This document shows positions 43,645 to 52,520 of a stretch of 64,000 nt of DNA, in pieces. The notes under the pieces are model-generated. The model ran no database searches and was not told the origin of the DNA. It saw nothing but the letters and a program-made list of their open reading frames with translations. The stretch's first letter is position 1, and the number at the start of each line of letters is the position of its first letter. This DNA is from Muribaculaceae bacterium (GTDB lineage: Bacteria > Bacteroidota > Bacteroidia > Bacteroidales > Muribaculaceae), in the NCBI GenBank assembly GCA_009775265.1, contig VSPG01000001.1:1-64000 (forward strand), given 5' to 3'. The translations under genes and the position numbers were made by a program.

Positions 43645-45822
43645 ATGACAACGCCCCTCTCGCTCTCCGAAGCCTTGAAGCGATACTTCGGCTTCGACAC
43701 ATTCAAAGGCAACCAGCAGGCCATAATAACAAACCTGCTTGAAGGCCACGACACATTTGTCCTCATGCCTACAGGAGGGGGCAAATCGTTGTGCTACCAG
43801 TTGCCTGCCATGATGATGGAGGGCACTGCCGTTGTAGTATCTCCGCTCATAGCTCTGATGAAGAACCAGGTGGATGCAATGCGCGGATTCAGTGAGAATG
43901 ACTGTGTGGCCCATTTCCTCAATTCGTCGCTGAACCGTGCGGCTGTCGACCAGGTGAAGGCCGATGTCACGGCCGGGCGTACGAAGTTGCTTTATGTAGC
44001 GCCGGAATCCCTTACGAAAGAAGACAATATAGAGTTTCTCAAAAGTGTAAAGATTTCGTTCTACGCTATTGACGAAGCCCACTGCATTTCGGAGTGGGGG
44101 CATGATTTCCGTCCGGAGTACAGGCGCATACGTCCTATTATTAATGAAATAGGTGCACGTCCTCTCATTGCTCTTACTGCGGCTGCAACCCCCAAGGTGC
44201 GCCACGATATTCAGAAAAACCTTGGCATGAGCGAAGCCTCGCTGTTCAAGTCGTCTTTCAACCGCACGAACCTCTACTATGAGGTGCGTCCCAAGACTAA
44301 GAACATAGACCGCGACATCATACGCTTCATAAGCCAGCGGCGTGGCAAAAGCGGCATCATATATTGCCTCAGCCGCAAGAAGGTGGAAGAGCTGGCGGAG
44401 TTCCTGAAGGTGAACAATATCCCTGCGCTGCCTTACCATGCGGGGATGGACAGCGCCACACGCTCAGACAACCAGGACGCATTCCTGCTGGAAAAAGTCG
44501 ATGTCATAGTGGCCACTATCGCATTCGGTATGGGCATCGACAAGCCGGATGTTCGTTATGTCATACATTACGACATGCCCAAGAGCCTTGAAGGATATTA
44601 TCAGGAAACCGGCAGAGCTGGCCGCGACGGCGGCGAGGGCTACTGCCTGACATTCTATGCCTACAAGGATTTGCAGAAGATGGAGAAGTTCATGCAGGGC
44701 AAGCCCGTAAATGAGCAGGAGATAGGCAAACAGCTGCTGATGGAGACTGCGGCTTATGCCGAATCTTCCGTTTGCCGCCGGCGCAGCATCCTTCATTATT
44801 TCGGCGAGGAATTCACGGACGAAAATTGCGGAAACTGCGATAATTGCCGGAGCACTCAGAAAAAAGTGGAAGCAAAAGACGATTTGTTGGCGGTGCTTGA
44901 TGCGATTTCCGCCTTAAAGGAAAAGTTCAAGGCCGAATACATCCTGGATGTGTTGCGTGGCCATGCTAATGCTAAAATACGGGATTATGGCCATGACGAA
45001 TTGGAAGTGTTCGGTTCGTGTCAGGGGGAAGACCCGCGCCATATCAACGCCGTTCTGCGTCAGGCTATTCTTGCCGGCTATATAGAGCGCGACATCGAAA
45101 ACTACGGGTTGTTGCGCATAAGCGACAAAGGACGTGCTTTTATGAAAAAGCCCGTATCGTTCAAAATCGTGGAAGACAACGATTTTGACGATGAAGAGGA
45201 AGAAGAGGCAAAGGCAGGCTCCGGATGTGCGGCCGACCCTGAACTTTACGCTATTCTGTTGGCTTTGCGTAAAAAGACAGCGTCTAAACTCGACTTGCCG
45301 CCTTTCGTTATATTCCAGGAGCCATCGCTTGAAGCCATGGCGACAACTTACCCTGTGACGGTCGAGGAGTTGCAGAATATCCCCGGCGTGGGCGCAGGAA
45401 AAGCCAAACGTTATGGAGAGGAGTTTGTAAAAGTCATCAAGACTTATGTGGACGAGAACGAAATCGAGCGTCCGGAGGACTTGCGGGTGCGCAAAGTGCC
45501 TATGCCCGGAAATCTTAAGATTTCTATCATTAAAAGCATCGACCGCAAGATAGACTTGCGTGAGGTTGCGTCGTTCAACGGTCTTGAGTTCGACCAGCTG
45601 CTCGACAATATAGAGGCTATCGTGAATGCCGGCAATAAAGTGAACATCAAATATTTCATCGACGAGATTCTCGACCCGGAAGAAGAAGAAGAAATCTGCG
45701 ACTACTTCCGTGAGAGCCAAAGCGATGACATAAAAGAGGCTTTCGCCGAGCTTTGCCCCGACTACAGTGAGGAGGAAGTAAGGCTTGTTCGCATAAAATT
45801 CCTTTCCGAATACGGACACTGA
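43645..45822 (+). CDS. recQ: ATP-dependent DNA helicase RecQ
   Basis: This 725-residue helicase has Walker A LMPTGGGKSLCYQLP, the DEAH box YAIDEAHCISEWGHDFRPEY, motif VI YYQETGRAGRDG, the RecQ zinc-binding Cys (SSVCRRRSILHYFG, CGNCDNC), the winged-helix region and a HRDC domain (about 530-610, ALRKKTASKLDLPPFVIFQE). It unwinds DNA in recombination and replication repair. The C-terminal 110 residues after HRDC are an acidic extension common in Bacteroidota. The next gene begins 7 bp after its stop. Confidence 0.96.
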   Translation: MTTPLSLSEALKRYFGFDTFKGNQQAIITNLLEGHDTFVLMPTGGGKSLCYQLPAMMMEGTAVVVSPLIALMKNQVDAMRGFSENDCVAHFLNSSLNRAAVDQVKADVTAGRTKLLYVAPESLTKEDNIEFLKSVKISFYAIDEAHCISEWGHDFRPEYRRIRPIINEIGARPLIALTAAATPKVRHDIQKNLGMSEASLFKSSFNRTNLYYEVRPKTKNIDRDIIRFISQRRGKSGIIYCLSRKKVEELAEFLKVNNIPALPYHAGMDSATRSDNQDAFLLEKVDVIVATIAFGMGIDKPDVRYVIHYDMPKSLEGYYQETGRAGRDGGEGYCLTFYAYKDLQKMEKFMQGKPVNEQEIGKQLLMETAAYAESSVCRRRSILHYFGEEFTDENCGNCDNCRSTQKKVEAKDDLLAVLDAISALKEKFKAEYILDVLRGHANAKIRDYGHDELEVFGSCQGEDPRHINAVLRQAILAGYIERDIENYGLLRISDKGRAFMKKPVSFKIVEDNDFDDEEEEEAKAGSGCAADPELYAILLALRKKTASKLDLPPFVIFQEPSLEAMATTYPVTVEELQNIPGVGAGKAKRYGEEFVKVIKTYVDENEIERPEDLRVRKVPMPGNLKISIIKSIDRKIDLREVASFNGLEFDQLLDNIEAIVNAGNKVNIKYFIDEILDPEEEEEICDYFRESQSDDIKEAFAELCPDYSEEEVRLVRIKFLSEYGH

Positions 45823-45829
45823 AACAGAA

Positions 45830-47260
45830 ATGGATACCAACTCACTTATAACATTGTACCGGGATGTGACCGGCTCGGAACCTACAGATATTGAAGGTCT
45901 TGCCGCCTCAGGCTCCAACCGCCGCTATTATCGCTTGCGCGGTGTGCGCAGCCTTGTGGGGGTGCTTGGCACGAGCTGCGAGGAGAATATCGCGTTTATT
46001 GAGCTTGCTCGTCATTTTGGCGAACGCGGATTGCCGGTGCCCGAAGTCGTTGCTGTAAGCGACGACAGCATGGCCTATCTTCAGAGCGACCTCGGCGATT
46101 CAATATTGTTCGGAGCCATAGAAAAAGGGCGTCTTACGCGCTCGTTTTCGGCCGAGGAACGCGAATTGCTGTCTCGCACCATTCGCCTGCTCCCTGATTT
46201 GCAGTTCAATGGCGCGGTGGGGCTTGACTTCAGCAAGTGCTATCCTTTGCCGCAGTTCGACACGCGTACGGTGCTGTGGGATTTGAACTATTTCAAATAC
46301 TGCTTTCTTAAAGCAACCGGACTGGAGTTTCAGGAAGACCGCCTGGAAGACGATTTCCAGGCCATGGCCGAGGTGCTTATGCGCTCGATGAGCAGCACTT
46401 TCATGTATCGCGACTTTCAGTCGAGAAATGTGATGCTGTGCGATGGCAATCCGTACTTCATCGATTTCCAGGGCGGACGTAAAGGACCGTATTTCTACGA
46501 TGTAGCGTCATTCCTGTGGCAGGCAAAGGCAAATTTTCCGGATTCGTTGCGTTCCGAACTTATACATGAGTACATAGATTCGCTTCGGCGCTATGTGCCT
46601 GTTGATGAATCATATTTTATGGAGCAGTTGCGCCATTTTGTCCTGTTCCGTACGTTGCAGGTGTTGGGTGCATACGGTTTCCGCGGATATTTCGAGAAAA
46701 AGCCCCATTTTATGCAGAGTGTGCCGTTTGCAGTGGCAAATCTGCGTGAATTGTTGAAAGAGCCTTTCGCTGAATATCCGTATCTTACTTCGGTGCTGCG
46801 CGAATTGTGCGGACTGAAACAATTTTCATCGGAAGCCGACAAGCGTTCTCTCACGGTGAAAGTGATGTCATTCGCATACAAGACAGGCATACCGAACGAC
46901 GCTTCAGGCAATGGCGGCGGCTTTGTGTTTGACTGCCGTGCCGTGAACAACCCCGGTAAATATGAGCGGTATAAACCATTCACGGGGCTTGATGCCAATG
47001 TCATAAAGTTTCTTGAAGACGATGGGGAAATAACCGATTTCCTCAGCCATTGCTACAACCTCGTGGATGCTTCTGTGGCACGGTACATAGAACGCGGTTT
47101 CACCAACCTCATGGTATGCTTCGGGTGTACAGGCGGCCGTCACCGCTCTGTGTACAGCGCTCAGCATATGGCCGAGCACCTGAATGACAAATTCGGAGTT
47201 AAGGTGGAGCTGGTGCATCGTGAGCAGCAGATAGAGCAGACCTTTCCTGCACGCAACTGA
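45830..47260 (+). CDS. AmgK-like sugar kinase fused to a RapZ C-terminal domain
   Basis: Residues 1 to about 320 form an aminoglycoside-phosphotransferase-like kinase with FMYRDFQSRNVML (catalytic Asp and Asn) and FIDFQGGRKGPYFYDVASFL (metal-binding Asp). Residues from about 345 match the C-terminal domain of RapZ: FVFDCRAVNNPGKY, GLDANVIKFL and VCFGCTGGRHRSVY. With the MurU-like gene that follows (ATG overlaps by one base), the kinase is probably AmgK, which phosphorylates MurNAc or GlcNAc at C1. RapZ's domain binds glucosamine 6-phosphate in E. coli, so the fusion could sense amino-sugar supply; that is inferred. Confidence 0.85.
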   Translation: MDTNSLITLYRDVTGSEPTDIEGLAASGSNRRYYRLRGVRSLVGVLGTSCEENIAFIELARHFGERGLPVPEVVAVSDDSMAYLQSDLGDSILFGAIEKGRLTRSFSAEERELLSRTIRLLPDLQFNGAVGLDFSKCYPLPQFDTRTVLWDLNYFKYCFLKATGLEFQEDRLEDDFQAMAEVLMRSMSSTFMYRDFQSRNVMLCDGNPYFIDFQGGRKGPYFYDVASFLWQAKANFPDSLRSELIHEYIDSLRRYVPVDESYFMEQLRHFVLFRTLQVLGAYGFRGYFEKKPHFMQSVPFAVANLRELLKEPFAEYPYLTSVLRELCGLKQFSSEADKRSLTVKVMSFAYKTGIPNDASGNGGGFVFDCRAVNNPGKYERYKPFTGLDANVIKFLEDDGEITDFLSHCYNLVDASVARYIERGFTNLMVCFGCTGGRHRSVYSAQHMAEHLNDKFGVKVELVHREQQIEQTFPARN

Positions 47261-48042
47261 TGAAAGCCGTTGTTTTTGCCGCGGGCCTCGGCACGCGTAT
47301 GGGAGAGTTTACCAAAAGTCACCCTAAAGCCCTTGTGGAGGTGGGAGGACGCACGATGCTTGAGCGTGTGCTTGTCAGACTCCGTGAATCCGGCGTGCGT
47401 GAAGTAGTGGTGAATGTACATCATTTTGCAGAGCAGATTATCGAATATCTGCGGGCAAACGATTCCTTTGGTCTCGACCTTCATGTGAGCCATGAGCGCG
47501 AATTGTTGCTTGAAACCGGAGGCGGAATTCTTGCTGCCGAAAAATGGCTTGGAGGAAACGAACCCGTGATAGTGCACAATGCCGACATCCTTACGGATTT
47601 TCCTTTGGATGAAATGGTGGCGGCTCATCGCAGTACCGGCGCAGATGCCACGTTGCTTGTGGCCGGGCGCGAGACGTCGCGCTATCTGCTGTTTGACAGA
47701 GACGGACGAATGCACGGCTGGACGAATGTCGCCACCGGAGCAGTGCGCCCTGACGGGTTCCGGCCGGCTCCTGATATGGCGTTTCGGGCGTTCGGTGGCG
47801 TACACGTTATTGAGCCGTCTCTGCTCGATGCGATGAAAGCATATAACGACAATCTTGTGGCGCGTGGCGCCGAGGCCGACAGCCGCGGCATATGCCGCTT
47901 TTCCATTATGGATTTTTATATTGATAATTGCAGTGGATGCGGGTTCACGGCATATGAACCCTCACACCCGTATCTGTGGTGCGATATTGGCAAGCCCGAT
48001 AGCCTTGCCCGAGCGCAGGCTATGCTTTCTCAAGTTTCCTGA
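47260..48042 (+). CDS. MurU-like sugar-1-phosphate nucleotidyltransferase
   Basis: This 260-residue protein starts MKAVVFAAGLGTRMGEFTKS, followed by HPKALVEVGGRTMLERVL and LLLETGGGILAAEKWLG, with metal-site Asp in VIVHNADILTDFP. The GLGTRM and LLETGGGI motifs match MurU, which makes UDP-MurNAc from MurNAc 1-phosphate. Beside an AmgK-like kinase it would complete a salvage route that bypasses MurA and MurB. Its last 23 bp overlap the convergent exonuclease gene. Confidence 0.87.
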   Translation: MKAVVFAAGLGTRMGEFTKSHPKALVEVGGRTMLERVLVRLRESGVREVVVNVHHFAEQIIEYLRANDSFGLDLHVSHERELLLETGGGILAAEKWLGGNEPVIVHNADILTDFPLDEMVAAHRSTGADATLLVAGRETSRYLLFDRDGRMHGWTNVATGAVRPDGFRPAPDMAFRAFGGVHVIEPSLLDAMKAYNDNLVARGAEADSRGICRFSIMDFYIDNCSGCGFTAYEPSHPYLWCDIGKPDSLARAQAMLSQVS

Positions 48043-48895
48043 AATACGCGAGACGGGTATCGGTGAGTTTGCGGAAAAAGAAACTGCGGCAACGCGTCGT
48101 ACCCGTGAATTTCTCGCTTAAGCGCATTAGGGCTTTCTTTCTGTCGTACACAGCGATGCATGCTATGGTCTGTTCGCAAGCATCGGGTTTTTCGCGTGTG
48201 GCTTTAAGGAGAAATTCGTCGCCGGCGCGCACTATCGCGCAATAGCCGGCAGCGCGTTCCAGATCGTATTCGTATTTATATTTTTTGAAAATGCTGTGGA
48301 AATGTGTCACTACATCAGCAAAAGACAGGTATTTACGTCCGTTGCCATATATGGATATGAACCGGTCGAAAAGCAGTTTGAAGCATTCGAGTGTCACAGC
48401 TGCATCATATGCTGCAGAATGGGCTTTGCCGTCGTCATGTTCCATTCCGAGCTGTTCGCAGCATAGTTTCAGGCTTATGCCCTGAAGGTAGTCGAGGCCA
48501 TGGTGTCGTCCGTGGCACACCCAAAACCAGTCGCGCAGTTCAAGCACTTGTTTCGAATCCAGCCCTTGCACATATTGTCGCTTCATTTTGCTGATGTCGT
48601 TCTCACGCACGGCAAAGCCTACGATGTAGCTGCAATTGTCGATTATTGCCTGGATTCGCCGCCTGCAGGCGGCGAATGACGGCGCCGTGGCCACCATGGC
48701 GGGGGTGATATGGTGTATGTCTGAATCCCAGGTTCGGTATCGACGGGGCTTGAACCGCTGCTGGTACATTGTGTGTCCGCGCATGTCCACAATTGAGAGT
48801 TCGAGCATCTCCATGCCGCGTGCGAATTCTGCATCGAAGCAGATGCAATTGGCCGGTTTTACGGCGTTAAGAATTGATTCCGTCAGTTGTTGCAT
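48020..48895 (-). CDS. DEDDh 3'-5' exonuclease-like protein
   Basis: This 291-residue protein has an RNase H-like exonuclease domain: CICFDAEFARGMEMLELSIVD (first Asp and Glu), a middle Asp region (YIVGFAVRENDISKM) and HSAAYDAAVTLECFKLLF (His and last Asp). The residues after about 190 form an unrecognised C-terminal region rich in Lys and Arg that ends in KLTDTRLAYFRKLEKA. DNA or RNA substrate unknown. Its start overlaps the lipoprotein gene's stop by 13 bp. Confidence 0.8.
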   Translation of the reverse strand: MQQLTESILNAVKPANCICFDAEFARGMEMLELSIVDMRGHTMYQQRFKPRRYRTWDSDIHHITPAMVATAPSFAACRRRIQAIIDNCSYIVGFAVRENDISKMKRQYVQGLDSKQVLELRDWFWVCHGRHHGLDYLQGISLKLCCEQLGMEHDDGKAHSAAYDAAVTLECFKLLFDRFISIYGNGRKYLSFADVVTHFHSIFKKYKYEYDLERAAGYCAIVRAGDEFLLKATREKPDACEQTIACIAVYDRKKALMRLSEKFTGTTRCRSFFFRKLTDTRLAYFRKLEKA

Positions 48896-49188
48896 TGCTT
48901 TTTGGAGTCCATGCTGTCGGGGATGATTTCCTTGGCGGCCTTGATGTATGCGTCAGCAGCCTTTTCGTAACCCATGGCACGCATATGCGCCTCTTTGTGC
49001 CGGATGGCAAGTATTGCGGCTTCTCTTTGCATGGGGGTGGCTGTGCTGTCTGCCACCTGTGCGGCGTCGCGCTGTCCGTAAGCGGCAGCGGAGTCGATGG
49101 CGGCCGACGAGTGGGGGCGGTCCATCGGGTTGCCCCCGCATGAGCACAGCGCAGTTGATGCAAATAGGAATATGAGATTACGTGTCAT
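48883..49188 (-). CDS. Small lipoprotein of unknown function
   Basis: I start at the ATG at 49188, which overlaps the exonuclease stop as ATGA. The 101-residue product has the signal MTRNLIFLFASTALCSCGGN with a lipobox Cys, a low-complexity Ala/Ser/Asp region, and a helical C-terminal segment (MQREAAILAIRHKEAHMRAM). No family recognised. It is odd to find a lipoprotein between two exonuclease genes. Confidence 0.75.
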   Translation of the reverse strand: MTRNLIFLFASTALCSCGGNPMDRPHSSAAIDSAAAYGQRDAAQVADSTATPMQREAAILAIRHKEAHMRAMGYEKAADAYIKAAKEIIPDSMDSKKQCNN

Positions 49189-49679
49189 AACAATATTATT
49201 GCCAGTTTTGCGCAAGCTTCGGCGTCGTGGAGTGCATTATGGTGTCTTATAAGATTTATACCGAAGAAATCACACAAAGAGTCAAGCGATTTCGACGGGC
49301 ATATGCCACGTGGCAGTTTTGCCCGCGCGGCTTTGAGGGTACAATGGAAATATTCCGGAGCATCCAGCCTGTAGACGCGGCATGCAGCCCGGATGCACCG
49401 CAGGTCGAACGCGGCGTTGTGTGCAACGTAGCCAAGGCCTCCTGCCCATTCTTGAAGATTACGCCACACGGTGTCGAAACAAGGTGCATTGTCAGTGTCG
49501 GCCTGTGTGAGGCCGTGCACTTCTGTGCAACGCCGGCAATAATATTCCGGTTCGGGTTTTACGAGGCTGTAGAACGAATCTGCAATACGTCCGTCTACTA
49601 CTTTTACTGCGCCTATGGCGCATATGCTTGATGCTTCGAAATTGGCGGTCTCTACGTCTATGGCTATGAAATCATTCAT
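49185..49679 (-). CDS. DEDDh 3'-5' exonuclease (DnaQ-like)
   Basis: This 164-residue single-domain protein has DFIAIDVETANFEASSICAI (Asp and Glu), YVAHNAAFDLRCIRAA (middle Asp) and HNALHDAEACAKLAIILL (His and Asp). It resembles DNA polymerase III epsilon-type exonucleases and could act in repair or RNA turnover. It overlaps the ispH stop by 8 bp and the lipoprotein start by 4 bp. Confidence 0.9.
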   Translation of the reverse strand: MNDFIAIDVETANFEASSICAIGAVKVVDGRIADSFYSLVKPEPEYYCRRCTEVHGLTQADTDNAPCFDTVWRNLQEWAGGLGYVAHNAAFDLRCIRAACRVYRLDAPEYFHCTLKAARAKLPRGICPSKSLDSLCDFFGINLIRHHNALHDAEACAKLAIILL

Positions 49680-50544
49680 CTTCGGAAGTGTATGCGGCCG
49701 CCGCGTCGCGCACCTGCTCCATGAGCCAGAGTGGGGTGCTGGTGGCCCCGCATATGCCTATGCTCTCGGCTCCTTTAAGCCATGAGGGGTCGAGATGCGA
49801 TGCGTTGGCTATAAGATGAGTGTCGGGATTCACGGCATGGCATTCGTCATAAAGGATGCGCCCATTACTGCTTTTTGTGCCGGCCACGAACAGCACCACG
49901 GCATGTGACGCCGCGAAGTTGCGCAGGCGGTCGACGCGTCCGCTCACAGAGCGGCATATAGTGTCGTAGTGCTCAAACACCACATCGTCGTCTTTGCGGC
50001 GTTGTATCTCTGCTATAATCCGGCTATAGCCTTCAAGGCTTTTGGTCGTCTGTGAGAAAAGGGCTATGTCTCGCGAATAATCGAGTTTGTCAAGGTCGGC
50101 TGTGTTTTCAACCACTATGGCGCGTCCGTCGGTCTGTCCCACGAGGCCGTTGACCTCGGCATGGCCGAGTTTGCCGTAAATGACTATCTGCGGCCTTTCG
50201 CCCTCGCGGTCGTAGGCAGCTTTAACCCTTTGCTGGAGTTTTAGCACAACAGGGCACGTTGCGTCCACTATTTCGATGTTGCGTTCGCGTGCCATGGCGT
50301 ATGTGGACGGAGGCTCGCCGTGGGCTCGCAACAGAACGCGTGCATTGCTCAGGGCTGCCATCTCGCTGTGCGTGATGGTGCGTAGCCCTTTGGCCCGCAA
50401 CCTTTCCACCTCGTCGCTGTTGTGCACGATGTCGCCAAGACAGTAGAGCGGAGTTCCGGCGGCGAGTTGTTCTTCAGCTTTGCGGATGGCTGTGACTACC
50501 CCGAAGCAGAATCCCGACTCCTTGTCAATTTCGATGCGTGCCAT
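49672..50544 (-). CDS. ispH: 4-hydroxy-3-methylbut-2-enyl diphosphate reductase
   Basis: This 290-residue enzyme has the three iron-sulfur Cys: SGFCFGVVTAIRKAEE, VDATCPVVLKLQQRV and IGICGATSTPLWLMEQV, and substrate-site motifs RAHGEPPSTY and SNGRILYDECH. It makes IPP and DMAPP at the end of the MEP pathway. It begins 3 bp after cmk, in an arrangement also known as a cmk-ispH fusion or pair elsewhere. Confidence 0.97.
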   Translation of the reverse strand: MARIEIDKESGFCFGVVTAIRKAEEQLAAGTPLYCLGDIVHNSDEVERLRAKGLRTITHSEMAALSNARVLLRAHGEPPSTYAMARERNIEIVDATCPVVLKLQQRVKAAYDREGERPQIVIYGKLGHAEVNGLVGQTDGRAIVVENTADLDKLDYSRDIALFSQTTKSLEGYSRIIAEIQRRKDDDVVFEHYDTICRSVSGRVDRLRNFAASHAVVLFVAGTKSSNGRILYDECHAVNPDTHLIANASHLDPSWLKGAESIGICGATSTPLWLMEQVRDAAAAYTSEDE

Positions 50545-50547
50545 ATG

Positions 50548-51252
50548 TCAGATCTTTTGTTCTGCCTCGCGGAATTTTTCCATAAGCCATGCATCCTGCT
50601 GCTCGGGAGTCATGTGCGAATTGTCGAGGTCGATGGCATCGGAAGCTCTGCGTAAAGGGCTTTCCGTGCGTGTTTCGTCGATATGGTCGCGCTGCATCAC
50701 GTTTGCCAGCACTTCCTCGAAATCAACTTGTGAGCCTTCCGCCTGCATTTCGGCAAAGCGGCGTTCTGCCCGCGTGCGGGCAGACGCATTGACAAATATT
50801 TTAAGGTCGGCATGTGGAAATACGGTTGTGCCTATGTCACGGCCGTCCATCACGATGCCGCCTTCCTGTCCGAGCGCCTGCTGCATGGCCACTAACGCGT
50901 GGCGCACTTCCGGCACGGCAGCCACAGGCGATACATGCTCCGACACGCGTAATGTGCGGATGTCATGTTCTACGTCGCATCCGTTGAGCAGTGTGTGCTG
51001 GCGTCCGTCGTCACCCGCAGGAGAGAAGTCTATTTTCAGGTGCGGCAATGCGGCTGCGAGAGCCTCTACATCGGGCTGTCCGTCTGCGTCGAACAGTCCG
51101 TGCTCGAGCGCATATAGGGTGACCGCACGGTACATAGCGCCTGAGTCGATATAGCGGTAGCCTGTAGCCGCGGCAAGGCGTCGGGCCATTGTACTTTTGC
51201 CCGACGATGAGTAGCCGTCGACAGCGATGGTAAGTTTTTTTGCGGTAGCCAT
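50548..51252 (-). CDS. cmk: Cytidylate kinase
   Basis: This 234-residue kinase has P-loop TIAVDGYSSSGKSTMARRLA, YRYIDSGAMYRAVTL and VMDGRDIGTTVFPHADLKIF, then NASARTRAERRF. It phosphorylates CMP and dCMP. It heads a tight minus-strand operon of cmk, ispH, exonuclease, lipoprotein, exonuclease. Confidence 0.96.
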   Translation of the reverse strand: MATAKKLTIAVDGYSSSGKSTMARRLAAATGYRYIDSGAMYRAVTLYALEHGLFDADGQPDVEALAAALPHLKIDFSPAGDDGRQHTLLNGCDVEHDIRTLRVSEHVSPVAAVPEVRHALVAMQQALGQEGGIVMDGRDIGTTVFPHADLKIFVNASARTRAERRFAEMQAEGSQVDFEEVLANVMQRDHIDETRTESPLRRASDAIDLDNSHMTPEQQDAWLMEKFREAEQKI

Positions 51253-51266
51253 TGTTATATTTTATA

Positions 51267-51295
51267 ACCGGAGCACGGCGATGCCGCACTCCGGT
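51267..51295 (-). terminator. Hairpin between fabG and cmk
   Basis: ACCGGAG and CTCCGGT pair around an inner CGGC/GCCG stem. It lies just after the fabG stop on the minus strand. No U-run follows, so termination strength is uncertain and read-through into cmk is possible. Confidence 0.45.
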
Positions 51296-51330
51296 CAGTG
51301 TGCTTGAGTAGCAGTTGCTTGTATGTGGGA

Positions 51331-52077
51331 TTACATGTTCATGCCGCCGTCGACCTGTATTACCTGGCCGGACACATAGCTTGACATATCGGATGCGAGG
51401 AATGTGGCCACATCGGCGATGTCTTCGGGTTTTCCTCCGCGACGAAGGGGTATTTTCTTGCACCATTCGGCGCGCACATCGTCGGGAAGAGCGGCAGTCA
51501 TGGCAGTCTCGATGAATCCGGGAGCGATGGCGTTGGCGCGGATGCCGCGGGAACCCACTTCCTGGGCGATGCTCTTGGCAAGCGCGATGAGGCCGGCTTT
51601 AGATGCTGCATAGTTGGCCTGGCCGGCGTTGCCGTGTACGCCGACAACGGATGCCATGTTGATGATTGAGCCCGCACGCTGGCGCATCATTGTGGGCAGG
51701 GCTGCATTGATGAAGTTGAAGGCGCTTTTGAGGTTGACATTTATGACTGCGTCCCACTGTTGTTCGGTCATGCGCATCATCAGGCCGTCTTTTGTTATGC
51801 CGGCGTTGTTGACGAGTATGTCGATGCGGCCGAAGTCCTTGACTACTTCTTCCACTACTTCCTTTGTCTGGTTGAAATCGGCTGCATTGGAGGCATAGCC
51901 TTTGCATTTCACGCCGAGTGCTTCGATTTCGGCTTCGGTGGCTTTGCCGTTTTCGTCAATTACAAGGTCGGTAAAAGCGATATTTGCACCCTCTTGTGCG
52001 AATCGCATGGCGATGGCACGGCCGATGCCGCGTGCGGCACCGGTGATAAGGGCTGTTTTTCCTTCGAGAAGTTTCAT
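51331..52077 (-). CDS. fabG: 3-oxoacyl-[acyl-carrier-protein] reductase
   Basis: I start at the ATG at 52077 (MKLLEGKTALITGAARGIGR), since the further upstream in-frame ATG falls inside the promoter. The 248-residue short-chain dehydrogenase has GAARGIGRAIA (NADPH), NNAGITKDGLMMRM, and the catalytic Ser with YAASKAGLIALAKS. It reduces 3-oxoacyl-ACP in fatty acid elongation. A perfect Bacteroidota promoter lies 42-73 bp upstream. Confidence 0.95.
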   Translation of the reverse strand: MKLLEGKTALITGAARGIGRAIAMRFAQEGANIAFTDLVIDENGKATEAEIEALGVKCKGYASNAADFNQTKEVVEEVVKDFGRIDILVNNAGITKDGLMMRMTEQQWDAVINVNLKSAFNFINAALPTMMRQRAGSIINMASVVGVHGNAGQANYAASKAGLIALAKSIAQEVGSRGIRANAIAPGFIETAMTAALPDDVRAEWCKKIPLRRGGKPEDIADVATFLASDMSSYVSGQVIQVDGGMNM

Positions 52078-52118
52078 TTCTTGCGGATTGGTTTGTAGAT
52101 GGTTTGTTTTTACGTCTG

Positions 52119-52150
52119 CAAAATTACGCAAATTTTGTGTGGCGAACAAA
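52119..52150 (-). promoter_or_regulatory. Promoter for fabG
   Basis: On the minus strand TTTG (52150-52147), 20 bp, then TAATTTTG (52126-52119): an exact consensus promoter. The leader is about 35 nt. Confidence 0.85.
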
Positions 52151-52197
52151 TTTGAGGTTCATTTAGCACGTTTAGCTTACAAATTTTATAATAATTG

Positions 52198-52229
52198 TTT
52201 GGACGAACGAAAAATAATCGTTAATTTTG
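52198..52229 (+). promoter_or_regulatory. Promoter for the structured RNA at 52235-52557
   Basis: TTTG (52198-52201), 20 bp, then TAATTTTG (52222-52229) match the consensus exactly. No start codon with a plausible gene follows for nearly 400 bp, so its immediate product is a noncoding RNA or long leader. Confidence 0.8.
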
Positions 52230-52241
52230 TAGCTGCAGATC

Positions 52242-52481
52242 GCAACGCAGAAGCCCCGGTCCGGGGTCATGTGCGGCGGGATGTAATTAACATAAAAGAA
52301 AGCGTTTATCCGCGCTGATTCTTGACTGCTTGAAATTCTCGCAAAATTTCTTATTCATGTCAAGGATTGAGCAACGGTAGATGCCCGTGGATATGTAATA
52401 TTCTGCTTTCGGCACAATATTTCGGGAGAAATATGGGCCGGATGCTTTGATTGCATATACAGGCGTGGGCTTCTGCGTTGC
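52242..52481. repeat. 15-bp perfect inverted repeat, arms 210 bp apart
   Basis: GCAACGCAGAAGCCC at 52242-52256 and its exact reverse complement at 52467-52481. It may be the closing stem of the structured RNA or, at DNA level, arms of an invertible segment; no promoter element was found inside the segment. Confidence 0.9.
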
Positions 52482-52520
52482 CGTCCGACATGAATAGGGC
52501 AATGCGAGAAGCCTCAAGCA

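Noticed and set aside
44914..45918. A 334-residue antisense open frame within recQ
   Set aside because: Shadow of the conserved recQ C-terminal region, without its own start signals.
52314..52326. GCTGATTCTTGAC resembles the start of tmRNA (GCTGATTCT)
   Set aside because: No tRNA-like 3' end, T-loop or tag reading frame is present downstream; the resemblance is short and probably chance.
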